A DNA stretch of 64,000 bases from Ichthyophis bannanicus (taxonomy: Eukaryota; Chordata; Amphibia; Gymnophiona; Ichthyophiidae): assembly GCA_033557465.1 (NCBI GenBank), contig CM066041.1:160245532-160309531 (forward strand). Reading direction: 5' to 3'. Below, piece by piece: positions 43,195 to 53,383 of this stretch (position 1 is its first letter; the number at the start of each line of letters is the position of its first letter). The position numbers were made by a program, and so were the translations under genes. Below the pieces are notes generated by a model. It made no database searches and was not told the origin of the DNA. It worked only from the letters and a program-made list of their open reading frames with translations.

Positions 43195-44880
43195 GAGGTA
43201 AGAAAATGGGCTGATTGGGGGGTTAAGAGTGGACTGGTAATGGGCTATGGGGCGGGGGGTAGAACTGGAAATGGACTGATGGTTAGTACTGGAAATGTGC
43301 TGATCAGGAGAGGGGGCTAGGACTGGTAATGGCCTATGGGGGGTTAAAACTGGAAATGGGCTAATGGGGGGTTAGGACTGGTAATGGGCTATGGGGGGGG
43401 TTAGAACTGGAAATGGACTGATGGGGGTTTAGAACTTGAAATGGTCTGATGGGGGGTGGGTTAGGACTGGGGGGGGGGAGATTAGGACAGGAAATAGACT
43501 GATTGGGGTGCTAGGACTGAAATGGACTTATTGGAGGGTTACAACTGGTAATGGGCTGATTGGGGGGCTAGGACTGGGGTGGGCTGATAAAAGGGAATAG
43601 GACTAGAAATGGGCTGGGACAGGAAATGGGCTAATAGGTGAGGGGAGGAGAGTGCTGCTGGCCCTGGAAGAAAACTAGGGGCTAGGGTTACAAAAGGGCT
43701 GATGCGGGGGGATGGTAGAATAGGACTGGAAGGGAGTGGATACTGAGAGGGTCTGCCAGGGGAAGAATGGGGCAGGAAACTATGGTTACACAATGCAAGG
43801 TTCCACATTAGGAACCACCACCCAGGAAAAAGATTTAGGCGTCATTGTGGATAACATGTTAAAACCCTCGGCCCAGTGTGCAGTGGCAGCCAAGAGAGCA
43901 AATAGAATGCTAGGTATCATAAGGAAAGGAATGGAAAATAAAACAAAAGATATTATAATGCCTCTATATCGTTCCATGGTGAGACTGCACCTTGAATATT
44001 ATGTGCAATTCTGGTCGCCGTATCTTAAAAAGGATATAGCGTTATTAGAAAAGGTTCAGAGAAGAGCCACCAAAATGGTACAGGGGATGATATGATAGAA
44101 GTCTATAAATTAATGAACAAGAGTGGAACGGGTAAACGTAGATCGATTGTTTACGTTATCAGAATATAGAAAGACTAGGGGACATGCATTGAAGCTACAG
44201 GGTAAACTATTTAAGACTAATAAAATATTTTTTCCCTCAATGTGTAATCAAATTCTGGAATTTGTTACCGGAGGATGTAGTAAAGGCTGTTAGTGTAGCT
44301 GGGTTTAAAAAAGGTTTGGACAAGTTCCTGGAGGAAAGGTCCATAAACCATTATTAAGAAGGGACCCAGGATATCAATGCTTGACCCAGTACAAGCATTG
44401 CGGAACCTGTGTCTTTTGGGGAAACTGCTAGGTACTTATGACCTAGATTGGCCACTGTTGGAAACAGGATACTGGGCTTGATGGACCTTGGTCTGACCCA
44501 GTATGGCATATCTTATGTTCTTATGAGGGGGCTGGAAAGGAGCTGACACCTGGGATGTACCGAAGGGGGACTGGAAGGGAGCTGACACTTGGGGATGGGA
44601 GTGGTAGGTGGCTGGGTAATAGGGAGGAGGCTGGAAGGGAGCTGACTGGGGGGTGGCACTGAGAGTGGACCTGAGCGGATACCTGGGATGGTATTTGGAC
44701 TAGAAGGGGCTGGACAGTAGGAAAAGAGGGAGATTGGAAGGGAATGGACACCAGTGGCCGTCGTGGGAATGCAAGGTGGTTGACACTGGAAGGTACTGGG
44801 AGGGGGGGACTGGAAAGGGGACTGATACTGGGGAGGGTTACTGGAACTGGAAATGGGCTGATGGAAGGAAGTGAAGAAAA
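43195..44880 (+). repeat. G-rich minisatellite split by a LINE
   Basis: Irregular ~35-45 bp units built on 'ACTGGNAATGGNCTGATGGG' with long G-runs fill 43195-43740, and related 'CTGGAAGGGAGCTGACANTGG' units fill 44527-44880. A CR1-like LINE sits between them. G-runs of 4-9 recur often enough for quadruplex formation. Confidence 0.6.
43772..44525 (+). mobile_element. CR1-like LINE 3' end
   Basis: The same family as 9448-11232, in opposite orientation: 'GYTMQGSTLGTTTQEKDLGV' reading, 'LEKVQRRATKMVQGM', then an internal deletion near 44090-44110, and the tail ending 'TATCTTATGTTCTTATGA'. 5'-truncated. Confidence 0.85.
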
Positions 44881-45715
44881 CAAAAGAAGAGATAAGAAAT
44901 GGCAGATGGACCATGGACCATAGACCACAGAAAGAGAGCTAAGATAAGACAGGAAAGCAGAAGCCTCAGATCGGGATCAGCATGATCACAGAATAAAATG
45001 GTCAGACAACAAAGGTAGAAAAAATCATTTTATTTAATTTTGTTGATTGGACTTTGTGCTATTTTTATATTTTACACAGCATTGGGGAACTGCATCTCTT
45101 ATTTATCTGATGTTGCACTGCATGGGGACTCTGGCTTCTTGGGGTTTCAGTTTAAATTTTGTCTACATATTTTTATTTTAGATTGTGGTTACTTATTCTG
45201 TACTTGGTGTGGGTCAATGTTGTGCGTGTGTGAATGAGGTCAGGTGTTCTGTTAATATGGAGTTTGTATATAAAGATCTATACTATACTGTAGTAATTTA
45301 ACTTGTTCAGCTTTTCAAATAAGTGTATGGATGTTCCAGGGCCCACTGTAGTATTTACAGTGACGCTTTTTTTTGATGGGCTCCTTATGTGAGTTTTGGA
45401 AGTTTGTGCTGATATGGTATGGTAGGTTTGCTTTTTGTTGTAGGGTTTTTTATTAGTTCACAATATGCCTGGTACTGGAGAATAGTGGTTGTTGTTGTTA
45501 ATGAGATGATCAGAATCAGATTTTTTTTTTTTAAATATTGAGTTCTGAGGGTGAAATGTCCCGATTCTGCTCTGCACCTACTGTGGATGCAAAATATATG
45601 TTGAAAAAGAAAAAGCGAGAACCATAACGCAGTTTATAACAAAATAACAATGGGTTATAATTTAGTTTTATAAACTGTGCTATTGATTCTTGCTTTTAGT
45701 TCCTTGGTGTGCAAA
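44881..45715. other. Unassigned stretch within the large hAT-like element
   Basis: No coding. Mostly T-rich, with a T-run at 45520-45531. Confidence 0.35.
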
Positions 45716-46157
45716 CAGGACTGTACCTAGCCCTGTGCAAGCAGTGCAGCTGTACAGGGCGCAAAGGCTTGGGGGCGCATTTCGGCTCTCTGCTGTTGCC
45801 CTGCCACCGCTGGCAGGACAATAGTAGGCAGTTAAAATGTGCCCCAAGCCTTTCCACAGCACTTTAAGCAGGTCTGATCCCTCCCTCCTCTTGACACGAT
45901 GTCAGAGCAGGGAGGGACAGATCTGCTTAGAATGCTGGCACCTTTCAGATCGGGCGCATGCTCCCCCTCCTCCTCCCTATACCTCCGTCCAGCGCTGCCT
46001 GCTCTTTCCCTGCTGCCGGCGCCGCCATGAAAAAAACAGAGGGAGGCAGTAGCAGGGAAAGAGCAGGCAGTGCTTGACGGAGGTATGGGGGGCAAGGGGG
46101 GGTGTGCATCCGAGCTGCAAGTCGCACAGGGCACGATTGCAGCTTGATACGGCCCTG
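45716..46157. mobile_element. hAT-type MITE, 442 bp
   Basis: CAGGACTGTACC at the left and the reverse of GATACGGCCCTG at the right form imperfect terminal repeats. TGTGCAAA flanks exactly (45708-45715 and 46158-46165). GCTGCCTGCTCTTTCCCTGC recurs inverted inside (45985-46070). Confidence 0.78.
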
Positions 46158-46349
46158 TGTGCAAACATCTTGCATTTCTTCCATATAATCTAATCGGCTT
46201 TTTGGTTTGGTTCAGTCTCTGATTGAATTTCTGAAAAAAGCCCCACCCCCTCTAAGGTAGTGTGGGGGGGGGGGCGCCATCTCATTCTTCGCTTCGGGCA
46301 GCAGACTGCCTTGAGCTGCCCCTGTCTGCATCAGCCGGACTGGTTGTTG

Positions 46350-46492
46350 ATAAGAAGATATGCTATACTGGGTCAGACCAAGGTCCATCAAGCCCTGTAT
46401 CCTGTTTCCATCAGTGGCCAATCTAGGTCATAAGTACCTAACAGTTTCTCCCCAAAAGACAAAGGTTCCACAATGCTTGTATTGATGAGCTA
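46350..46492 (-). mobile_element. CR1-like LINE 3' end fragment
   Basis: 'TATACTGGGTCAGACCAAGG', 'CCTGTTTCCATCAGTGGCCA' and 'GTTCCACAATGCTTGTA' are the antisense tail of the 9448 family. Confidence 0.75.
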
Positions 46493-46744
46493 GACAGGAC
46501 ATAGAAAGGTGAAGAATGGGATGGTTGTCTACTGGGGAGATGGGTTCTTCACCTCAGGTTATCTGTCCACCGATTTTGGATCAAGGAAGTGGTGCAGGAG
46601 TGGGGTACAGGTACAATATTGGTTTGAGAGAGGTTTCAAATTAAGGGGGGTTGTTCTTGGGAGTAAGGCTCTTGTGCAAGTGACTGATGGGCGTGTTAAT
46701 GGTCTCTGTAAGGAAATGGTGAGAGAGGTGGGAGTTTTGATGGG
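46493..46744. other. Short unassigned stretch before provirus 1
   Basis: No gene seen. Confidence 0.3.
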
Positions 46745-46781
46745 GTGATTATATAACTTATGGGCACACTGCCTATTGTAA

Positions 46782-47330
46782 TGTAGCAGCGAAGTGCACG
46801 CAATGAATAAAACCAAGAGTCAATTGCAGGGTCCAAGCCAATTTATTGTGCACAAGGCTCAGACAGAAAAGCATCCAAAAAGGACTGAGCAAAGTTATAC
46901 AGGAGCAAATTCATTATATACATTTCTTTCAGTTTGATACATGCAAACTTTCTATTGGTCCCAATGCCCCTTGCACCTGTCCAATCGGGGACCCTCTCTG
47001 GGCCTAGCACCCACCTCCCCCTTCTCAGGCTATTCTAACAAAGGCACAGTTTTTAGACATAGATACATTTCTACTGCAAGGTCATTTCTAGCTCAGAGAA
47101 TGTGAGAATGCAGAACACTGGAACATATCTATCATCAGCATAAAAGAATTTAATAAAGGATTCATGCAGGATTCATACAAACTTATCAAAAGCAGTTTAA
47201 AGCAGTTTCTCAGACCTTCACTGACTTTGGTCTTTCTCAGCACTACTAGTCTCAGGTGGGGGTGGGACTCAGGCCTAGCTTACAGGCCTCTCATACATTT
47301 ACAGGCTATTATAGGCCATAGCCTGCCACA
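46782..47330 (-). repeat. 3' LTR of provirus 1 (549 bp)
   Basis: Minus strand starts TGTGGCAGGC and ends GCTGCTACA. Signals seen: a CCAAT (about 46950), a TATAA-type box (46894-46900) and AATAAA (46842-46847) about 50 nt downstream, which implies a short R region. Confidence 0.92.
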
Positions 47331-47341
47331 TTCCCCCCTTT
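47331..47341 (-). promoter_or_regulatory. Polypurine tract of provirus 1
   Basis: Minus strand AAAGGGGGGAA lies directly against the 3' LTR. It primes plus-strand DNA synthesis in retroviruses. The identical tract is present in provirus 2. Confidence 0.9.
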
Positions 47342-47388
47342 GATTATTCTCACCCGCAAGTGAGAAAGGGTGAGAATTAAATCACATA

Positions 47389-49459
47389 TTATACTCGTGT
47401 AAAGGCATTATTTTGGGGTACAGGGTGATACTGCCACATAGCTAATATTTTTGTAGCTGTTTTCCGTTCTACAGTGCTATCAATAACTGAGGTTATCATA
47501 CGTAAGCAAAGGGGTAGGAGACATGGGAGAAACAAGCACGTAGCCAATATTAATAATACAATGAATACGAGTGTTTTCAGGCCGCCCAACCCTGAAAACA
47601 TAGAACGAAACCATCCATCAAGTTCCAAGCCATTCCAGGTCTGGACTGGTACATAGGCTTGCTTCCGCATCTGATTAGCTATATCTTCCACAACTTGACC
47701 TTCATTATCAATTTGCAAACAGTTAGTTAAATTTAATTTTCCACACACTCCACCTTCAGCTGCTAGCAAATAATCCAGTGCTAAGCGATTCTGATAAATG
47801 GCTGTACGCATTTGTGTACTTTGTTTAGCTAAAAGGGTTAAAGCTTTACTAGTTTCATTTGTTATTATTTCAACAACAGCTTGTAAGCGTATAATACGAT
47901 TTATCATATACACAGGGGTGCGGTATCCCCAGGTCCCATCTTGTGCCCAAGTGGCGGATCCATAGTATGAAATAATTCTCTCAGGTGGCCATTCCTTATC
48001 ATCCCATTGGCCTATTTTTTAAAGCCTCTCGCTTCTGTTGACTTTTATATACAGGAAAGCCTAATTGCTCCCCGTGGGAGATAGGCAAGAGAAAGAAGGA
48101 AGGTCGTATAGTTCCCAGCACACATGCACCTCCCCAGTTATTAGGGAGCTTGGCATATGCTCGGGTTCCACAAATCCAATATAATCCAGGTGGGGCTTGC
48201 CAGGTATTGTAAGAAACCAAATTAGTCCATAGCTTAGCAAGGTTAGGAAATATGACTAGAGGGTTGGAAGGTTCTGGAGTGCTTACACCCGACCACCAGG
48301 ACGTCTTCTTAGTGGTGGTATTGTAAAACTTCTGGTTTAGACAGGCCAGCTGTCCAACTAACATAGTAAACTGTGGTCCTGTTCGAGCAAAACATAAGTT
48401 ACCAACAATAGAGTTAGCTAATACCCACTCACTGGTAGTTTTATGCAGATCAGTTTTGTTATATGGGATAGAATAGTTCAACTCTTGTGCCTCCCAAGGC
48501 CATTGGTCTCCCATCTTAGTTCCACCAGAGAAGAAACAATCAGAAATGTGAAGACTGGACGCTACAGCTCCAGCTAGTTCAATGAACAAGTTCTGGGAGG
48601 TGTGGGGAATTGCAAACTCTGCCTTCATAGCTTCATAAAAGGTGTGGTGTAATCGATAAGGTGAGGAAACATGGGTCTTAGTGTTAAGCTGTATATATAA
48701 AAAGGTTCCAGGGTCAGATCCTCCCCCTGCTATACGTAAACCAAATCTGAACCCCTGCTTCCACTGGCTAGGGTCAAGTATGAGGAGCCGTAGGGGATTA
48801 CAAGCACCTGTTTTACACTTCTGAGGCTCAATTAATGGTAGTCTTTCTAAATTGGCTTTACGATTATCCCCATCTTGTCCAGTAGGGCTACCCGCCCAGG
48901 TAGCATAGTACACACATTCCCACTTTGGACAGAAGTATGCATCTTCAGATGGCTTACTGTAGGTGGATGGGGAATGATTCCCAGTACATTTTCCCCATCC
49001 GTATGCTCCTTCAGGACACATATATTTATCATCATAATAGTAGGCTTGCTCCCAAGTCCCACATTTGTAATAGTCATTCCTATTTATGGCATCACAAGCA
49101 TCAAAGTATAGGGGTACGGGTCTTGTGGGATCAGAAAGTTGACGTGTGGCATTTATGAGGGCCCCATCCTCATCATTCCATCGTAACTCTAAAACATAAT
49201 AAGAAGGATTCTGATGAGGACTAAAACAAGTTTTGCTCTTTCCTTTTGTACAGATATTTAACTCTGTACCATTATACATGCACCGGCTGACTACACCAGT
49301 ACAAGTGTAGTAAGAATGATAAAGTAAAGTTTGAGTGACCTTTATCCCAGTTCGGGTAGTAGTTATACAGGCTGCACAGGGGGGTAAGGCAAACGTTGTA
49401 CCAAGGGACCCCAGGGCTACTGCAAAAATGAAACAATAATAGAAAATCATCATAATCAC
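47389..49459 (-). pseudogene. Provirus 1 env, frameshifted between SU and TM
   Basis: The surface part (49459-47999, 486 codons) has a signal peptide ('FIFAVALGSLGTTFA'), then a Cys-rich SU of the ERV3/HERV-R-like class I type. The transmembrane part (47913-47389) is in another frame; a T-run at 48015-48020 (A-run in the gene) just after the cleavage region is the likely slip site. Two further changes stand out against the intact env of provirus 2. The SU CxxC motif reads CFFS (Ser at 48527-48529), and the TM cysteine pair is reduced to one Cys (47719-47721) by an in-frame codon loss. The TM part keeps the '[15 protein letters not shown]' immunosuppressive-type region, a membrane anchor and a cytoplasmic tail. 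It cannot make a full envelope. Confidence 0.9.
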
Positions 49460-49654
49460 AGTCTCTGATGAAGATTGAAATGTTGATAACTCTGACTTGA
49501 AGGCTTCTTTTCCAAGCTTCCAACGTATGCAGACCTGTCAGCTTCCGCGCCGTGTGACAGGAATAGGGTTGTAGATCCTCAAGCTTCTGCCGTACGTCGA
49601 CCTGCCAGCTTCCACGCCGTGTGAAAGGAGTAGGGCTGCAGACTCTAAAGACTT

Positions 49655-52600
49655 TCACAGTGGTGGCTGTCGTCTCAGCGTAAGCCGCAATGGGGTTGCA
49701 GGGTCATTTACTGAAGTCCAATGACCAAGTTCAGATGCGGCTGCTAGCTTTACTCGACTGTGATGGATCCAGGGTTCAAGTTCGGCAACTTTGACTGCTG
49801 TTGGGGTTGATAAGATAACAACGTAGGGTCCCTTCCAATGCGGTGTCAATGGTGTCTTTCTCCACTCTTTGATCCACACCGAGACTCCAGGCTTGAAAGG
49901 ATGCAGTGGTTCTCTTAGGTTGATGGGCAGTTGATCCTGTACCCACGTATGAAGATTCTGCAAAACAGAACTTAAAGCCAATAGTTCTTGTCTAGTAATT
50001 TCAGATCCAATCTGTTGTATATCTCCTTTTATTCCTTGTACAATGGACGGAGGCCGCCCATACAGAATCTCAAAAGGGGAAACTCCTAATGACTTAGTAG
50101 GGGCTGAGCGTATCCTAAGAAGGGCTATAGGAAGAACCTGGGGCCACTTCAGGTGAACTTCTTGACAAAGTTTAGATAACTGAGATTTCAGGGTTCTATT
50201 CATATGCTCTACTTTTCCTGAACTCTGAGGTCTGTAAGCAGCATGCAATTTCCACTGCATCTGTAGAGCTCGTGCTAACTGCTGAGTCACCTGAGATACA
50301 AATGAGGGCCCATTATCTGATCCCATAGTCAAAGGGATCCCAAATCGGGGAATAATCTCATGAAGCAGAATTTTAGTGACTTCTCTGGCTTTCTCAGTTC
50401 TGGTGGGGAAAGCTTCTACCCACCCAGAAAGGGTACAAACTAAGACCAACAGGTAATGATATCCATTTGCTCGTGGCATTTCAGTAAAATCCACCTGGAT
50501 ATTACTCATGGGGCCAACTCCTACTGACTGAACTCTTGGGGGTGGATTAGGACCTTGCTTGGCATTATTCTTGGCACATGTTAAACATTGTTGAGCCACT
50601 GAGGCAGACAGGGGTCCTAATAATGGAATATAGAAATGAGGTTTGAGAGCTTTTTCCATAGCAGTTTTCCCATAATGTGTGGCCTGATGAAAAGCATGAA
50701 CAAAGGCTGGACCTAACGCTTCAGGAATTACTGTGGGACCTGGAGGTGAGCCTCCCTCTGGAGGTGGCAACACTATCCAGCCTTTCTCTGTTAGGACACC
50801 TCCCTCCTTCTCACAGAAATAGTCTAACTCTTTTGTGGTGTATCGGGGGACCCATGAACTAAGGGGCACAGGGAATAAGGCTGCCTGAACTGAGGTATCT
50901 TGGGCCAAAACCTGTCCAATCATGGCTGCCTTTCGGGCTGTGGCATCGGCAAACCTATTCCCTTGCGTAACTTCTCCTTCTCCTGCCTGATGACCTCGGC
51001 AGTGCATAACTGCAACTTGCTTAGGGGCCCACATAGCATCTAGCAATGTCATTATCTCGGGGGCATATTTAATGGACATGCCTCCTGAAGTTATCAGCCC
51101 TCGTTCTTTGTACAGGGCCCCATGTGCGTGCAAAATTGTAAAGGCATACTTGGAATCTGTGTACACATTTAAATGGAGCCCTTTCCCTAGTATCAGCGCC
51201 CTAGTGAGGGCTATCAGTTCAGCTTTCTGTGCTGAAGTCCCCGGGGCCAGAGCTGAGGACTCAATTACCAGATCAAGGGTCACCACTGCATACCCGGCAC
51301 AACGATGTCCATTGATGACAAGACTGCTTCCATCCACAAAGAAAGTCCATTCAGGGTTCTCCAAAGGAATATCAGTTAGATCCGGGCGACTTGAGAATAC
51401 AGTGTCCATAATTTCCAAACAGTCATGATCAGGGGGGCCAGGACCAACTGGTAACAATGTAGCGGGATTTAAAGCTTGACTGACCATCAATTGTAGTCGA
51501 GGATTCTCGCACAGCATACTCTGATACTTCAACATTCGCGAATTTGTGAGCCAGAAGTTTCCTTTGTGCTCCATAAGGGTCAAGACGGAGTGGGGCACAA
51601 TGACCCGAAGATTCTGTCCTAAAGTGAGCTTGTCAGCTTCGCTCACCAAGAGGGCTGTAGCTGCAACGGCTCTCAAACAAGGGGGCCAGCCTTTTGCAAC
51701 CACATCCAGTTGTTTTGATAAATAGGCCACTGGTCGCTGCCAAGATCCAAGAGATTGAGTCAACACTCCCAAAGCATTTCCTTGTGACTCATGGACATAG
51801 AGGCGGAAAGGTTTCTGGACATCTGGCAGACCCAGAGCTGGTGATGACATCAAGGCGGCCTTCAAAGATCGAAAGGCTGCATCCTGTTCAGGTCCCCATT
51901 CCAGTGGAGCCCTTTCTATTCCTTTGGTGACTTGATACAATGGCTTTACCAACAGTGCAAAGTTGGGTATCCATATACGGCAATAACCTGCAGCTCCTAA
52001 AAAGGCTCTCACTTGCCTCCTGGTGGTTGGGGTCGGAATATTGCATACAGCTTCTTTGTGTTCTGGTCCCCAGCGTCGGATTCCGCTGGACAATTGGAAT
52101 CCTAGATATTTAACTTCAGTCTGGCATAACTGTGCCTTGGCCCTTGAGACCTTGTATCCAGCTTCATTCAGAAGATGCAAGAGATCACTGGTGGCTTGTA
52201 AACATTCACTTTCCGAATTGGTGGCTATTAGCAGGTCATCCACATACTGGAGAAGAACTCTTTTCCCTGGGTTCACAGAGTAGCTGGAAAGATCCTGATT
52301 TAAAGCAGTACTGAATAGGGTAGGTGAATTCTTGAATCCTTGGGGTAATCGAGTCCAGGTGAGTTGGCCCCGCCTTCCTGTTGTAGGATCCTGCCATTCA
52401 AAGGCAAACAAAAGTTGACTGGTGGGGGCTAGGCGTATGCAAAAGAAAGCATCTTTCAGGTCCAAGACGGTGAAATGAGTAGCCTCAGCGGGGATCAGTC
52501 CCAAGAGAGTATAAGGATTTGGTACCACTGGATGTATAGTTTCAACTGCAACATTCACTCGCCTCAGATCTTGTACTGGGCAGTAATCTCCCGTCCCAGG

Positions 52601-53020
52601 TTTCTTGACTGGGAGAAGGGAGGTGTTCCAAGGTGATTGGCATTCTTTAAGAAGTCCATACTTCAGCAGTTTCATCAGATGGCAGTGGATACCTTCAATG
52701 GCTGGTCGAGGAAGAGGATACTGCTTCACATGCACTGGTTCCGCTCCTGGCTTGAGGGTGACAATGATGGGGGCTATGTTCTTCGCTAGGCCAGGTGGAT
52801 TATCCTCCGCCCACACTCCAGGCGGAGCTGAAAGGTTGGTGGGTATACAGGAACTAGCTGTCTTGGTTGGAGATGCACTATAGAACCGCCACTCTTCTTC
52901 TCGGGGGACAGTCAGCACCATTAATCCAGCAGGCTTTGAGTTTACAGTCATTTGCATTTCTCCCCCTTCAGCAAAGGATATCAGCAAAGGATATCTCGGC
53001 CCAGAAGTGGAATAGGGCAT
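49655..53020 (-). CDS. pol: Provirus 1 pol: reverse transcriptase, RNase H, integrase (1121 codons open)
   Basis: One open frame. The reverse transcriptase has 'VLDLKDAFFCI' and the catalytic 'YVDD' near residue 258. RNase H has 'FFVDGSS' (~563), the Glu in 'QKAELIALT' and 'VYTDSKYA'. Integrase has an HHCC finger ('HYGKTAMEKALKPHF' with 'CLTCAKNN'), then the D,D-35-E core: 'VDFTEM' (~841), 'GSDNGPSF' (~902), 'GKVEHMN' (~935). All catalytic residues I can check are present. The first ~20 codons belong to the disrupted protease region, so the frame's ATG is not the natural start; in the family pol is made as part of gag-pro-pol. Open length suggests a fairly recent insertion or chance, given the lesions on both sides. 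Confidence 0.9.
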   Translation of the reverse strand: MPYSTSGPRYPLLISFAEGGEMQMTVNSKPAGLMVLTVPREEEWRFYSASPTKTASSCIPTNLSAPPGVWAEDNPPGLAKNIAPIIVTLKPGAEPVHVKQYPLPRPAIEGIHCHLMKLLKYGLLKECQSPWNTSLLPVKKPGTGDYCPVQDLRRVNVAVETIHPVVPNPYTLLGLIPAEATHFTVLDLKDAFFCIRLAPTSQLLFAFEWQDPTTGRRGQLTWTRLPQGFKNSPTLFSTALNQDLSSYSVNPGKRVLLQYVDDLLIATNSESECLQATSDLLHLLNEAGYKVSRAKAQLCQTEVKYLGFQLSSGIRRWGPEHKEAVCNIPTPTTRRQVRAFLGAAGYCRIWIPNFALLVKPLYQVTKGIERAPLEWGPEQDAAFRSLKAALMSSPALGLPDVQKPFRLYVHESQGNALGVLTQSLGSWQRPVAYLSKQLDVVAKGWPPCLRAVAATALLVSEADKLTLGQNLRVIVPHSVLTLMEHKGNFWLTNSRMLKYQSMLCENPRLQLMVSQALNPATLLPVGPGPPDHDCLEIMDTVFSSRPDLTDIPLENPEWTFFVDGSSLVINGHRCAGYAVVTLDLVIESSALAPGTSAQKAELIALTRALILGKGLHLNVYTDSKYAFTILHAHGALYKERGLITSGGMSIKYAPEIMTLLDAMWAPKQVAVMHCRGHQAGEGEVTQGNRFADATARKAAMIGQVLAQDTSVQAALFPVPLSSWVPRYTTKELDYFCEKEGGVLTEKGWIVLPPPEGGSPPGPTVIPEALGPAFVHAFHQATHYGKTAMEKALKPHFYIPLLGPLSASVAQQCLTCAKNNAKQGPNPPPRVQSVGVGPMSNIQVDFTEMPRANGYHYLLVLVCTLSGWVEAFPTRTEKAREVTKILLHEIIPRFGIPLTMGSDNGPSFVSQVTQQLARALQMQWKLHAAYRPQSSGKVEHMNRTLKSQLSKLCQEVHLKWPQVLPIALLRIRSAPTKSLGVSPFEILYGRPPSIVQGIKGDIQQIGSEITRQELLALSSVLQNLHTWVQDQLPINLREPLHPFKPGVSVWIKEWRKTPLTPHWKGPYVVILSTPTAVKVAELEPWIHHSRVKLAAASELGHWTSVNDPATPLRLTLRRQPPL

Positions 53021-53247
53021 TCAGGCATATACAGGAACTGGTGCGTTATTTTCTGTCCCCCTAGTTCACACATGCGGTTCTGCAGGAATGGCTTAGTGGC
53101 CCTAGCCCCAGTGGCCCCAACAATGGTGACAGATCGAGAGGACAAAGGGGCCACTGGCTTTGCCACCACTGAATGTTCTGCTCCTGTATCCACCATAAAG
53201 TCCATATATTGGGGACCCAGGGTAAACTTGGAGCCCGGTCTGGCCTA
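52981..53247 (-). pseudogene. Provirus 1 retroviral protease, truncated
   Basis: The active-site box 'FMVDTGAEHSVV' is intact and the flap region follows up to 'PLLGRDI'. Then the frame is lost: about 20 bp present in provirus 2 is missing, and a 13 bp unit (TCAGCAAAGGATA on the plus strand) is repeated in tandem at 52968-52993. The remaining C-terminal sequence continues in the pol frame. A TAG directly upstream (53245-53247) separates this frame from an overlapping gag-end frame; in gammaretroviruses such a TAG is read through. Confidence 0.8.
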
Positions 53248-53383
53248 ATCTTCATCCATATCATAGCCCTCTGTAACTGCCACTCCCTCAATAGCTTCTT
53301 CCCTCTCTCGCTGGAACTGTGCTTGGTTTATCCCTCCTCGGCTCTGGAATCGACCTCCTGCTCTCCAAGTACTCCCTCCTCCC

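Larger units (their letters stand above)
42474..46324. mobile_element. hAT-like non-autonomous element, 3.85 kb, with nested insertions
   Basis: The ends CAAGGGCGGCTC and (reverse complement) CAGGGGCAGCTC form a terminal inverted repeat. TCTGCATC flanks both sides (42466-42473 and 46325-46332), a perfect 8 bp duplication. No transposase is found inside. Later insertions: an L2-like fragment (42868-43015), a LINE (43772-44525) and a MITE (45716-46157). The inner 42600-43160 part is a broken palindrome with CCGCGCGGGCTC and GTTAAGGGAAACAC blocks. Confidence 0.75.

Noticed and set aside
43195..43740. CRISPR-like or regularly spaced array
   Set aside because: Units are irregular, degenerate and G-rich, and this is vertebrate DNA; it is a minisatellite.
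44513..44928. Pro/Ser-rich minus-strand frames
   Set aside because: Antisense of the G-rich minisatellite.
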